DNA of 62,925 nucleotides from Angelakisella sp. (GCA_020024555.1 JAHHTQ010000009.1:1-62925), one strand, 5' to 3'; positions 1 to 8,132 are shown, counted from the first letter of the stretch. Made by a program: numbers and translations. The notes: generated by a model not told the origin, from the letters alone.

Positions 1-65
1 ATATACTAAAAAACATTACTAAGCAAGAATTATTATATTTAATATTTCTTTCTTAAATATTTTTA

Positions 66-94
66 TTGAATATTATTATAATTTATTATATAAT
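66..94 (+). promoter_or_regulatory. putative sigma-A promoter of the glycosyltransferase gene
   Basis: A -35-like TTGAAT at 66-71 and a consensus TATAAT at 89-94 are separated by 17 bp. The surrounding sequence is extremely AT-rich, so a chance match is possible. No other feature is visible in the first 150 bases. Confidence 0.45.
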
Positions 95-152
95 TTGAAT
101 ATATAAAATTTTAACAAAAATTATTATTAATTTAAAATCGGAGAATATAGTT

Positions 153-1367
153 ATGAACATCATTCTTACTTTGGAAGCATACAAGCCATATACAAATGGT
201 GTAATCACACACGTTTCAATGCTACGGGACAGCCTAATAAAACAAGGCCACAATGTGCTTATTGTAACCGCTGACCCCAAAGTACACCATCATACAATTA
301 TTGACGGTGTTTTGCACTGTCCAGCCATTGCTATGAAAAATATATACGGTTACGGACTGGCTACTCCTTTCAGTAAAAAAAGAATAAAAATCCTAAACGA
401 TTTTAAACCTGATATAATTCATACTCACAATGAATTAAGTATGGGTATATTCTCTCTTGTATACGCAAGAAAATTCAATATTCCACTATGCTATACACTA
501 CACACTATGTATGAAGATTATTCGCACTATATTGCAAAAAACAAAATTACAAAATCTGCGGTTAAATACTGCGGGTCTGCATATTTTAAATTATTTGCAA
601 AAAAATCAGACCTTATGATAAGTCCGTCTGACAAGGCAAACGAATTTATGGAGTTTATAGGTGTAAAAAACAAAAAAATACATATTATACCAAACAGTAT
701 AGATATAGATTATTTTGACCCAAACAGAACAACCGCTTCGCATATAAAAGAAATAAGGGAAGAACTCGGTTTTTCTACCGAAAACTTTATCGGACTGTTC
801 ATCGGTAGACTTGGAGAAGAAAAATCCGTTGATGTTTTAATAAAAGGCTGGTGCGAAAAATTTAAAGACAGCAACAAACATAAACTTTTGATAATCGGCG
901 ACGGCCCTGAAAAGAATAATCTTATAAACCTTGCAAAATCTTGCGGTGGCAATGAAAATATTATGTTTACAGGCAAAATTGACCATAGTAACGTATATAA
1001 ATATTTTTGTATATCAAATTATTTTATAACCGCATCGCTTACCGAAATGATGTCTATATCTATGCTTGAATCTATGTCAATGGGGTTGCCGGCAATACTG
1101 CGACGTGACCCACGCAACGAAAATCAAATAGACGAAGGCAAAAACGGTTTTATACGTGATACAATAGAAGAAATGACAGAAGTGGTTGAGAATATCTCCA
1201 AACTACCCATAGACGAATATCTAAATTTAAGAAAGACAACACGTGAACACGCAATAGAACTTGGCAGTGACAAAAATATAAATACTATTATTAATCTATA
1301 CGAAGAAACAATTAAAAAATATAACAGAAAAACATATCTATACAAAAAAATCAAATCAAAACAATAA
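153..1367 (+). CDS. GT4-type glycosyltransferase
   Basis: This 404-residue protein has the two-Rossmann GT-B layout of family GT4 (retaining nucleotide-sugar glycosyltransferases). The N-terminal half opens with an acceptor-site pattern (LEAYKPYTNGVITHV), common in diacylglycerol and phosphatidylinositol glycosyltransferases. The C-terminal half carries FIGRLGEEKSVDVLIKG near residue 217, IIGDGPEKNNL near 250, and the donor-site segment SLTEMMSISMLESMSMGLP near 295. In the last, the second glutamate of the usual E-x7-E motif is present. No signal peptide is seen, so it probably works at the cytoplasmic membrane face. GGAG lies 9 bases upstream of the ATG. The MurD-like gene follows 67 bp downstream on the same strand, which suggests an envelope role. 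The exact substrate cannot be read from sequence; the closest characterised types are glycolipid synthases. Confidence 0.85.
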   Translation: MNIILTLEAYKPYTNGVITHVSMLRDSLIKQGHNVLIVTADPKVHHHTIIDGVLHCPAIAMKNIYGYGLATPFSKKRIKILNDFKPDIIHTHNELSMGIFSLVYARKFNIPLCYTLHTMYEDYSHYIAKNKITKSAVKYCGSAYFKLFAKKSDLMISPSDKANEFMEFIGVKNKKIHIIPNSIDIDYFDPNRTTASHIKEIREELGFSTENFIGLFIGRLGEEKSVDVLIKGWCEKFKDSNKHKLLIIGDGPEKNNLINLAKSCGGNENIMFTGKIDHSNVYKYFCISNYFITASLTEMMSISMLESMSMGLPAILRRDPRNENQIDEGKNGFIRDTIEEMTEVVENISKLPIDEYLNLRKTTREHAIELGSDKNINTIINLYEETIKKYNRKTYLYKKIKSKQ

Positions 1368-1434
1368 CATTGAAATTTTAAATCTAAACATATATAATTA
1401 TTTATATTAATAATATTATAGGAGACGAATTTAT

Positions 1435-2409
1435 ATGGAAACCAAAGCATCTGTTTTCTTTGAAAGAATTAAAGATAAAAAAATTGCTTTTATCGGATTG
1501 GGACGTACCCATAAAAATCTGATAAAAATGTTTGACGATAAAAAAATGAATATAAAAGTATATGATATACGCACAAAAGAAGAGATTGGCGAAGATATCT
1601 GCAATGAATTTGAAAAAAGAGGCATACCTATGGTTTTAGGTCCGAAGTATATGCTCAAACTCGGTAAAGAGGATATTATTTTCCGTACGCCGAAACTAAG
1701 CTACGATACACCTGAACTAAAACTTGCGCATCGTGCCGGACAAATCATCACTTCCGAAACAGAAGTATTCTTCGACCTATGCCCATGCAAAACTATCGGT
1801 GTCACAGGCAGTGACGGTAAAAAAGTAACATCACTGCTAATTGCCGATATGCTGAGGGCAAGCGGAAATACCGTACATTTAGGCGGAACAGTGGGCGATG
1901 TCCTTCTTTCAAAAATAGACAATATACACCCGCAGGACTATGTCGTTGCATCTCTTGACGCGCCGCAACTTGTAAGTATGCGTACAAGTCCGGATATAGC
2001 TGTTATAACAGATATTTCACATGATTACAGCGTACCGCATATGACATTTGAAGAATATGTGGAGGCTAAGAAAAATATATTTATACATCAAGGTGGTTTT
2101 TCAACTACCGTACTGAATTCAGATAATCCGATTACTTGCAAATTCGCAAATATTGTCCGTGGTATTCCGACATATTTTTCAAAACAAGCCGTTGTACAAC
2201 GTGGCGCATGGATAGATATATGCGGAGATATATGGTACAGTGACAACGACAGTCAAACACTTATTATGAATGAAAGAGACATTAATCCGCAAGGAATAAA
2301 AACACGTGACTATTATCTTGCTGCTTTTTCTGCCCTTTGGGGAATTGTTGATATGGAATGTATGATACAAGTGGCAAAAGAATTTGTTGCAAGCGAAAAT
2401 ACCAAATAA
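1435..2409 (+). CDS. MurD-like protein lacking the ligase C-terminal domain, probable pseudoenzyme
   Basis: The 324 residues align with the N-terminal and central domains of UDP-N-acetylmuramoylalanine-D-glutamate ligase (MurD, about 450 residues), but the C-terminal substrate domain is absent. Shared scaffold elements include LCPCKTIGVTGSDGK (residues 115-129), SPDIAVITDIS (185-195) and YVEAKKNIF (208-216). Catalytic positions are altered: the Walker A GKT/ST becomes GKKVT (K130), the GGNIG motif becomes GGTVG, the ELSSFQL Mg-site motif becomes SLDAPQL, and NHLDxH becomes DYSVPH. The frame is otherwise clean and has a good ribosome site (AGGAG). No remnant of the missing domain follows the stop. 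The loss of several motifs on a kept fold suggests a non-catalytic binding or regulatory protein rather than an active ligase. A decaying gene duplicate is the alternative. Confidence 0.7.
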   Translation: METKASVFFERIKDKKIAFIGLGRTHKNLIKMFDDKKMNIKVYDIRTKEEIGEDICNEFEKRGIPMVLGPKYMLKLGKEDIIFRTPKLSYDTPELKLAHRAGQIITSETEVFFDLCPCKTIGVTGSDGKKVTSLLIADMLRASGNTVHLGGTVGDVLLSKIDNIHPQDYVVASLDAPQLVSMRTSPDIAVITDISHDYSVPHMTFEEYVEAKKNIFIHQGGFSTTVLNSDNPITCKFANIVRGIPTYFSKQAVVQRGAWIDICGDIWYSDNDSQTLIMNERDINPQGIKTRDYYLAAFSALWGIVDMECMIQVAKEFVASENTK

Positions 2410-2433
2410 TTTATATAAAAAAAGCTCTTGCAC

Positions 2434-2557
2434 GGCAAAAGCGTTCCGTTTTCTGCGGAAAACGTCTTAGGCGCTGCCCCTAAACCGCAATTTTTTAAAA
2501 AAAATTGAATAAAACTTTTATATACTTCGTCATTATGACGAATGATTATACCTTTTT
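2434..2557. repeat. 124-bp structured dispersed repeat, copy A
   Basis: This copy is almost identical to the segment at 48699-48822, with the same 124-bp length. It contains four consecutive short stem-loops: CGTTTTC/GAAAACG, TTAGG/CCTAA, CAATTTTTT/AAAAAATTG and TTCGTCA/TGACGAA. It lies between convergent genes, just before a bidirectional terminator. It carries no open reading frame of note. It may be a non-autonomous MITE-like element or a conserved structured 3'-end element. Confidence 0.85.
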
Positions 2558-2565
2558 ACACGCTG

Positions 2566-2601
2566 AAACCTCTGATTTAATCAAAAATCAGAGGTTTTTT
2601 T
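2566..2601. terminator. bidirectional terminator between convergent genes
   Basis: A 13-bp perfect stem (AAACCTCTGATTT with its complement) is followed by a run of T on the plus strand. The 5' arm begins with AAA, so it can also serve the minus-strand GTPase-nuclease gene, which ends at 2604. Confidence 0.85.
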
Positions 2602-2603
2602 GT

Positions 2604-5183
2604 TTATTTTAAATTTAATATATGTTCTTCTATTTCCCGTCTTGTCTGTTCCACTTCTTCAAAAAACATTTGCGCCGATATCCTCAAAGCGCCGTTACCG
2701 AATATAATAACCTGTTCCAAACTGTCAGATGTTGCAACCCTTACTCTGTACTTTCTCCCTATTTTGTGCGTAACCTTTTCTATATACATATCAGCTGTCT
2801 CTGCCTCTTTTGTATATACTACGCTTATATTGTTTATTTTTTCAACAGAACCTATATTTCCTTTTAACTTATAGGCATCAAAAACCAATATAAGATTATT
2901 TTTTCTGTATGCGCTGTAATTACACAGTATGTCAATAAGTTTTTGTCTTGCAAAGTCTAAGTTTTCACGGGCTGTTTTTTTTAAATCTTCCCAAGCAAAG
3001 ATAATATTGTAACCGTCAACAAGCAAATATTCTTCGCCTGTCATATTACTTTGAACTTTTGTATGCGTATCGCTTACTTCGGTTTTTTTAATTGATTTAA
3101 AAGCCTTATTTATATCCCGCTTTATCGGTCCATAAGCCATTTCGTAAATTCGCATAAGCTCTTTGTCTTCTTCAAAACTTGTAGCGTAAGCTGTCTTTGT
3201 ATATGTCTTTGGAATGTATTTGTCTTGTATGTCGTTTTTAGGCTTCAATGTGCTTTCTATGTGCATATATTTATGTACTTCGTTCCACTTTACGTTAAAT
3301 CCTGCGCCATTTGCGCAAAAAACAGAGTCGGCTGTATTTATAATATCGGCATCGCAATTATAATTTATTTTTGCAATTACTTCTTCTGTATTGTGGCACG
3401 GTCTGTATCCCCCGAAGTCATACGTCAACGAACCCATACCCTTTGTATAGTTAATAACTTCGCTGTAATATTCTTGCATTAGTACAACAGGAGCTTCTCC
3501 CGTTATTGTCACCATTTCCGTAACATCAGTGGGTGGGGTAAACTCTGCGCATAACTTTTGCATATCGGATAATGCTCTACCCAAATTTTGCGACGGTATA
3601 TTAAGCTTAAATTTATACCAAGGTTCCAGCAGTACACTCTTTGCCTGTCTCAAACCCTGTCTTACTGCGCGATAGGTACTTTGCCGCAAGTCTCCGCCTT
3701 CTGTATGTTTCAGGTGAACCTTTGCGGCAGATATTGTTATCTTCATATCCGTAATAGGCGAACCGGTAAGTACGCCTACATAAGTTTTCTCGTATAAATG
3801 CGTCATTATCAGTCTTTGCCAATTTAGCGCAAGCTCATTTTCACTGCAAGAGCAATCAAAAACCAAACCGGAACCCTCTTTTAACGGTTCCAATATTAGA
3901 TGTACTTCCGCATAGTGTCGTAGCGGTTCAAAATGTCCAACGCCCTCAACTGTATTTGCTATTGTCTCTTTGTATACTATACTTCCCTTATCAAATTCCA
4001 CATTAATATTAAATCTCTCAAAAATAATCGTTTTTAATATTTCGAGTTGCACTTCTCCCATAATGCCTATGTGTATATCTTGCAACTGCTCATTCCATTT
4101 TACCGAAAGTTGCGGGTCTTCCTCCTCCAAAATCCTCATATATTTTAAAAGAGTCATCGAATCCACATCATTTGAAAAAACACAATAGGAAAGCACAGGT
4201 TGCAAAAATACCTTTGTCAATGTATGTTCTGTTCCCAATCCCTCGCCTGCAACTGTCTGGGAAAGTCCGACAAGCACGCAAACTTCGCCACTCTCTGCTT
4301 CGTCAACCGTCACATACTTCGCTCCGCTATACACACGTATCTGTGTAATCTTTTCGCTCCATTCTTTCCCCTGTTTGTCTGTTCCGCTGACTGTATCACG
4401 GACTTTTATACTACCGCCTGTTACTTTAATATGCGTTAGTCTGTTGTTCTGATTGTCTCTTGTTATTTTATATACTTTTGCTCCAAAATTTTTGGGATAA
4501 TCTTTATTTAGTATAAACTTATCCATACTGTTCAAAAAACCATCAATACCCATAAGTTTGAGCGCTGAACCAAAATAGCAGGGGAATACTTTTCTGTTTT
4601 TTATCGCTTTTGATAAAGTTATATCACTGATGCCTGATGTATCGATAAATTCTTCCAATAAGGCTTCGTCATTTGTCGCCAAATTTTCATTCCACAAATT
4701 TATATCATCAATGTTAGTAAAATCCACACATCTATCAGATATTTTTTCTTTTAATCCATTCATTATATCTTCAAACGAACTGTTGCAAATATCTATTTTG
4801 TTTACAAAAATAAATGTCGGTATTTTCTTTTTTTCAAGCAAGCTCCACAAAGTCTCCGTATGGCTTTGCACACCGTCACTTGCATTTATTACCAAAATAG
4901 CATAATCCAGTACATCTAAAACCCTTTCCATTTCCGATGAAAAATCTATATGCCCCGGTGTATCAAGAAGCGTATATTTATTATTGTTTAAAGTAAACTC
5001 TGCCTGTTTTGAAAAAATTGTTATACCACGCTGTTGTTCCAGCGCAAAATTATCCAAAAAAGCATCTTTATGGTCAACCCTACCCAGTTTTCTTATATTG
5101 CCTGTTGTATATAAAATAGCTTCGGACAATGTAGTTTTACCCGAATCTACGTGCGCCAAAATTCCTATAACCGACTTTTTCAT
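2604..5183 (-). CDS. TetM-like translational GTPase fused to a C-terminal Rae1/YacP-type NYN ribonuclease domain
   Basis: This 859-residue protein begins with an EF-G/TetM-family GTPase: P-loop AHVDSGKT (10-17), switch I RGIT (52-55), DTPGH (74-78), NKID (128-131) and a G5-like SAL. EF-G-like domains II-V follow to about residue 690. The last 142 residues (718-859) match the NYN/PIN-like nuclease YacP/Rae1, with all four acidic motifs: VDGYN (D723), VFDAY (D769), KEAETAD (D798) and ATSD (D820), then GNGALR. Rae1 of Bacillus subtilis is a ribosome-dependent mRNA endonuclease acting in the A site; TetM-type GTPases bind the same region. The domain-IV tip (KHTEGGDLRQ) differs from that of TetM/TetO. 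I therefore infer a GTP-driven, ribosome-targeted mRNA cleavage or rescue factor rather than a tetracycline-resistance protein. Automatic annotation would probably call it TetM family. The gene stands alone, divergent from sigG. Confidence 0.85.
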   Translation of the reverse strand: MKKSVIGILAHVDSGKTTLSEAILYTTGNIRKLGRVDHKDAFLDNFALEQQRGITIFSKQAEFTLNNNKYTLLDTPGHIDFSSEMERVLDVLDYAILVINASDGVQSHTETLWSLLEKKKIPTFIFVNKIDICNSSFEDIMNGLKEKISDRCVDFTNIDDINLWNENLATNDEALLEEFIDTSGISDITLSKAIKNRKVFPCYFGSALKLMGIDGFLNSMDKFILNKDYPKNFGAKVYKITRDNQNNRLTHIKVTGGSIKVRDTVSGTDKQGKEWSEKITQIRVYSGAKYVTVDEAESGEVCVLVGLSQTVAGEGLGTEHTLTKVFLQPVLSYCVFSNDVDSMTLLKYMRILEEEDPQLSVKWNEQLQDIHIGIMGEVQLEILKTIIFERFNINVEFDKGSIVYKETIANTVEGVGHFEPLRHYAEVHLILEPLKEGSGLVFDCSCSENELALNWQRLIMTHLYEKTYVGVLTGSPITDMKITISAAKVHLKHTEGGDLRQSTYRAVRQGLRQAKSVLLEPWYKFKLNIPSQNLGRALSDMQKLCAEFTPPTDVTEMVTITGEAPVVLMQEYYSEVINYTKGMGSLTYDFGGYRPCHNTEEVIAKINYNCDADIINTADSVFCANGAGFNVKWNEVHKYMHIESTLKPKNDIQDKYIPKTYTKTAYATSFEEDKELMRIYEMAYGPIKRDINKAFKSIKKTEVSDTHTKVQSNMTGEEYLLVDGYNIIFAWEDLKKTARENLDFARQKLIDILCNYSAYRKNNLILVFDAYKLKGNIGSVEKINNISVVYTKEAETADMYIEKVTHKIGRKYRVRVATSDSLEQVIIFGNGALRISAQMFFEEVEQTRREIEEHILNLK

Positions 5184-5345
5184 TTATATCAATTTCCTTA
5201 AATATTTTTTTATTATATTATACACTTTTTTCCACTTATTTTCCATAGCATCATATTTATTGGATAAAAATAACAAGTAAAAATAGGTTTAAAAAAATAC
5301 ACATATACCCATACTTTTATTACAATAAAAAATGTGGGGGTATAT

Positions 5346-6116
5346 ATGTATTATAACAAAGTGGAAATTTGCGGTATTGACACTTCTAAGATAAAGACAC
5401 TAAAAGAAAGCGAAAAAATAGAGCTTATCAAAAAAGCGCAGGCTGGGGATCAAAATGCGCAGGATAAACTGGTATACGGTAACTTGCGACTGGTACTGTC
5501 AGTTGTACAAAAATTCACCAATCGCACCGATAACCTCGATGATTTGTTTCAGGTAGGTTGTATCGGACTTATAAAGGCAATAAAAAATTTCAACTGTAAT
5601 TTAAACGTACGTTTCAGCACCTACGGAGTGCCGATGATACTTGGAGAAATCAAACGTTTTTTGCGTGACAACAATATGATAAGGGTAAGCCGAAGTATGC
5701 GGGACACAGCGTATCAGGCAATGCAAACAAAAGAAAACTTCATAAAAGACAATAATCGCGAACCGACAATCAACGAAATTGCCGATATTATGCAAAGGCC
5801 TACGATAGATATTGTGACAGCCCTGCAATCCATAAGCGAACCCAGTTCTCTATATGAACCTGTTTACTCCGACGGCAGAGATACCATTTATCTAATGGAT
5901 CAAATATCGGATAAAACCAGCGACGAACAGTGGTTGGAAGCGATAGCCATAAGACAGGCAATAACTCATCTGACCGATAGGGAAAAACTCATTTTGTCAC
6001 TAAGATTTGTAAAAGGTGAAACACAAATAGAAGTTGCCAAAAAAATAGGCATATCTCAGGCTCAGGTTTCCAGAATAGAGAAAAATACACTTGAAAAAAT
6101 AAAAAAACAGTTATAG
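5346..6116 (+). CDS. sigG: sporulation sigma factor sigma-G
   Basis: The product is the late forespore sigma factor. The N-terminus carries the sigma-G signature KVEICGIDTSK (anti-sigma SpoIIAB/Gin contact region). Region 2 follows (LVYGNLRLVLSVVQKF, DDLFQVGCIGLIKAI, RFSTYGVPMILGEIKRFLRD), then region 3 and a region 4 helix-turn-helix (GETQIEVAKKIGISQAQVSR). The 256-residue length agrees with about 260 in Bacillus. The ATG at 5346 is chosen because it aligns exactly with the Bacillus N-terminus and has GGGG six bases upstream. In most endospore formers sigG follows spoIIGA-sigE; here those are absent and the upstream neighbour is the divergent GTPase-nuclease. I could not find a convincing sigma-F promoter upstream. 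Confidence 0.95.
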   Translation: MYYNKVEICGIDTSKIKTLKESEKIELIKKAQAGDQNAQDKLVYGNLRLVLSVVQKFTNRTDNLDDLFQVGCIGLIKAIKNFNCNLNVRFSTYGVPMILGEIKRFLRDNNMIRVSRSMRDTAYQAMQTKENFIKDNNREPTINEIADIMQRPTIDIVTALQSISEPSSLYEPVYSDGRDTIYLMDQISDKTSDEQWLEAIAIRQAITHLTDREKLILSLRFVKGETQIEVAKKIGISQAQVSRIEKNTLEKIKKQL

Positions 6117-6137
6117 TTTTACCTATTGTTTATTTTT

Positions 6138-6156
6138 ATAGGGGTATTCCCCCTAT
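6138..6156. terminator. short hairpin between sigG and the downstream minus-strand gene
   Basis: A perfect 7-bp stem ATAGGGG/CCCCTAT has the loop TATTC. There is only a weak T-tract on either side, so termination is possible but not certain. It sits between convergent genes. Confidence 0.5.
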
Positions 6157-6831
6157 TTACATAATATCCCTTATACTTAATAAATATAAATAATCTTCCT
6201 CCTTTACAAAATACCAAATATCTTCATTTGTATACAAATTACCTATTCTTATAATTTCACATTTATCTACATTTTCTCTTAAAGACTTTAAAATTATTTC
6301 GCATTTTTGATAGTTTTGTGCCATATCCATATAAAATTTTTTATTTAAATGTAAACTCTTTTTATATCGGTTATACGCCATATTAATATATTCTTTTATT
6401 TCATCAAGCCACTGAACCTGTGTAATTACACAAATATTAGGTTCTATGTCAAATATTTCACTAATAAAAAATAAATTATAATATATATCCTGATTAGCCA
6501 CAAGTTGTTTTTTTTCACTCTTCTCCATTTCATTGACCACAAACAACAGTAGCATACGGTATATATGTTCTTTTAAATTATCCATATCGGTCGGTATGCG
6601 GAATTTACAAATATGTATATCGGAATAAAAACCTCCTATTCCGTCTATATAAGTTTTTTCTTCCCACAACAAATACTCTTTTTCCCATTCTTCGCATTTT
6701 TCAAATAAAATTCTCCATTTTTCGCCATTATTTTTGCAACCCGAAAATTCATTTTCTCTAAAAAATTCTTCAAAATTCCCGTCTGTAACTGTATCACCAA
6801 AAAACATACTTTCCACTATATCTTTAAACAC
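6157..6831 (-). CDS. hypothetical protein, 224 aa
   Basis: I do not recognise this protein. It is acidic and rich in Glu, Lys, Tyr and aromatic residues, with no signal peptide or clear membrane helix, and is predicted cytoplasmic and largely helical. A GTG start at 6831 is preferred because a strong GGGGTGAT ribosome site lies just upstream; an in-frame GTG at 6840 would add three residues but has a poorer site. It follows a 94-residue unknown gene by about 20 bp on the same strand, so the two are probably co-transcribed. The pair resembles in size and composition the small immunity or accessory genes found between core loci, but there is no motif to support that. Confidence 0.6.
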   Translation of the reverse strand: MFKDIVESMFFGDTVTDGNFEEFFRENEFSGCKNNGEKWRILFEKCEEWEKEYLLWEEKTYIDGIGGFYSDIHICKFRIPTDMDNLKEHIYRMLLLFVVNEMEKSEKKQLVANQDIYYNLFFISEIFDIEPNICVITQVQWLDEIKEYINMAYNRYKKSLHLNKKFYMDMAQNYQKCEIILKSLRENVDKCEIIRIGNLYTNEDIWYFVKEEDYLYLLSIRDIM

Positions 6832-6851
6832 TGATATCACCCCATTGTTAA

Positions 6852-7136
6852 TTATTGATATTTTAGTATTCCATCTGTTGCATCATGCAATTCAATAAAG
6901 GGGTTTTCTTTTAAACTTTCCCCTGTAACTGTATTTACAATATCAAGTTTATCACTGCAAAAACTGCTGTAACCGTCAATTAACTGCATAATTTCCGTTG
7001 TCATACTGTATGTGACATCGTATAACATACTTTCGATTTTTTTATCGGTACATTTATTTTGTGACATACATATTTGCACACATTCTTCTTGAATATTTGC
7101 CAAATATTCAAAAAACTTTCTTTGATATTCATTCAT
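6852..7136 (-). CDS. hypothetical protein, 94 aa
   Basis: This small, acidic, probably helical cytoplasmic protein has three cysteines in the first third (EECVQICMSQNKC). The C-terminal stretch NPFIELHDATDGI is reminiscent of the end of short immunity-type proteins, which is a weak impression only. AGGAGA lies upstream of the ATG. It is the first gene of a likely two-gene unit with the 224-residue gene just downstream. The function is unknown. Confidence 0.6.
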   Translation of the reverse strand: MNEYQRKFFEYLANIQEECVQICMSQNKCTDKKIESMLYDVTYSMTTEIMQLIDGYSSFCSDKLDIVNTVTGESLKENPFIELHDATDGILKYQ

Positions 7137-7210
7137 TAAAATTAATCTCCTATAACTATTATATTATAAAAAAGATGTTACAAAGATATTTCTTCATAAC
7201 ATCTGTATTT

Positions 7211-7402
7211 TTACTCTTTTTTTTCTTCAATAGTTTCGTTTATCAAATTAATTAATTCCAAAGCGCTTCTAAAACAATGTTTTTTACCTGTATCTATCCA
7301 TTCAACAATCCCTTGCCATGTTCCGTTTTGCTTATTCTTTATTGTAACAACAAATTTTCCTATTGCCTTGGTATCTTCAAGTATACTTAAATTATCGTCC
7401 AT
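7211..7402 (-). CDS. small conserved protein with WQG...FRSALELI motif
   Basis: The 63-residue protein contains FVVTIKNKQNGTWQGIVEW followed by FRSALELINLI. I have seen this pattern in short uncharacterised clostridial proteins: two or three beta strands with a conserved Trp-Gln-Gly, then one helix. There is no signal sequence or membrane segment. A clear ribosome site (AAAGGAGATG) precedes the ATG. It is separated from the next minus-strand gene by 74 bp and may have its own promoter. No biochemical role is known to me. Confidence 0.65.
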   Translation of the reverse strand: MDDNLSILEDTKAIGKFVVTIKNKQNGTWQGIVEWIDTGKKHCFRSALELINLINETIEEKKE

Positions 7403-7510
7403 AAGTCATCTCCTTTACTGTTTTATTAAATATAGTGATTAAAAAAAATCACTATATATTTAATATTATCATAATCGCAAAATTTTTTCAATATTTAATT
7501 AATGGCAAAA

Positions 7511-7556
7511 CAAAAAAAGAACCTTTTATAATAATTTGAATTACTATAAAAGGTTC
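7511..7556 (-). terminator. rubrerythrin terminator
   Basis: A 16-bp near-perfect stem (GAACCTTTTATA with its complement on the other arm) spans 7519-7556. It is flanked by A7 at 7512-7518, which reads as a T-tract on the minus strand. It lies directly downstream of the rubrerythrin gene. Confidence 0.85.
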
Positions 7557-7589
7557 AAGAATTATTTTATTTTATTTATTTTATTAGGA

Positions 7590-8132
7590 TTATTTAAAGT
7601 ATCTGTTTAGCAGACCTTCAAAAGCTTTACCATGACGAGCTTCGTCACGAGCCATTTCGTGTACTGTGTCGTGGATAGCGTCTAGGTTTAGTTGTTTAGC
7701 AAGGGTTGCTAGCTCTTGTTTGCCAAGTGTAGCACCATTTTCAGCTTCTACACGTAGTTCTAGGTTTTTCTTTGTTGAATCTGTAACTACTTCGCCCAAT
7801 AGCTCAGCAAATTTAGCTGCGTGCTCTGCTTCTTCGTAAGCAGCTTTCTCGTAGTACATACCAACTTCCGGATAACCTTCACGGTGAGCAACACGAGCCA
7901 TAGCTAGATACATACCAACTTCTGTGCATTCGCCTGTGAAGTTCATTCTCAAACCTTCGATAATTCTCTCATCAACGCCGTTAGCAACGCCTACAACGTG
8001 CTCACAAGCCCAAGTTCTTGCGCCTTCGCTCTTTTTGAATTTTTCAGCCGGCGCTTTACATTGTGGACATACCTCCGGTGCTGAATCTCCTTCGTGAACA
8101 TAACCACATACTGAACATACATATTTTGCCAT
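7590..8132 (-). CDS. rubrerythrin with N-terminal rubredoxin domain (reverse rubrerythrin)
   Basis: The protein is a cytoplasmic peroxide and oxygen detoxifier that reduces H2O2 with electrons passed through an Fe(SCys)4 site to a di-iron site. The rubredoxin module comes first (CSVCGY, C6/C9; CPQC, C22/C25). The four-helix ferritin-like domain follows, with iron-ligand motifs ECTEVGMY, YEEAEHA, LRVEAENGA and MARDEARHG. Classical rubrerythrin has the opposite order; this order is that of the clostridial reverse rubrerythrins, which are strongly induced by oxygen and controlled by PerR in Clostridium acetobutylicum. The length (180 residues) fits the family. The start has AAAGGAGA upstream. 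A palindromic candidate operator and a good promoter lie upstream, and a strong terminator follows, so it is a single-gene unit. Confidence 0.95.
   Translation of the reverse strand: MAKYVCSVCGYVHEGDSAPEVCPQCKAPAEKFKKSEGARTWACEHVVGVANGVDERIIEGLRMNFTGECTEVGMYLAMARVAHREGYPEVGMYYEKAAYEEAEHAAKFAELLGEVVTDSTKKNLELRVEAENGATLGKQELATLAKQLNLDAIHDTVHEMARDEARHGKAFEGLLNRYFK

Noticed and set aside
2410..2433. Frameshift hiding a MurD C-terminal domain
   Set aside because: None of the three frames after the stop shows MurD C-terminal motifs; the sequence passes directly into the repeat.
2604..5183. Tetracycline-resistance determinant (TetM/TetO class)
   Set aside because: The domain-IV tip does not match TetM/TetO and a nuclease domain is attached. 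There is no mobile element nearby. Family-level similarity alone does not support resistance.
5290..5345. Sigma-F promoter for sigG
   Set aside because: No sequence had both a GYATA-like -35 and a GG-containing -10 at the right spacing.
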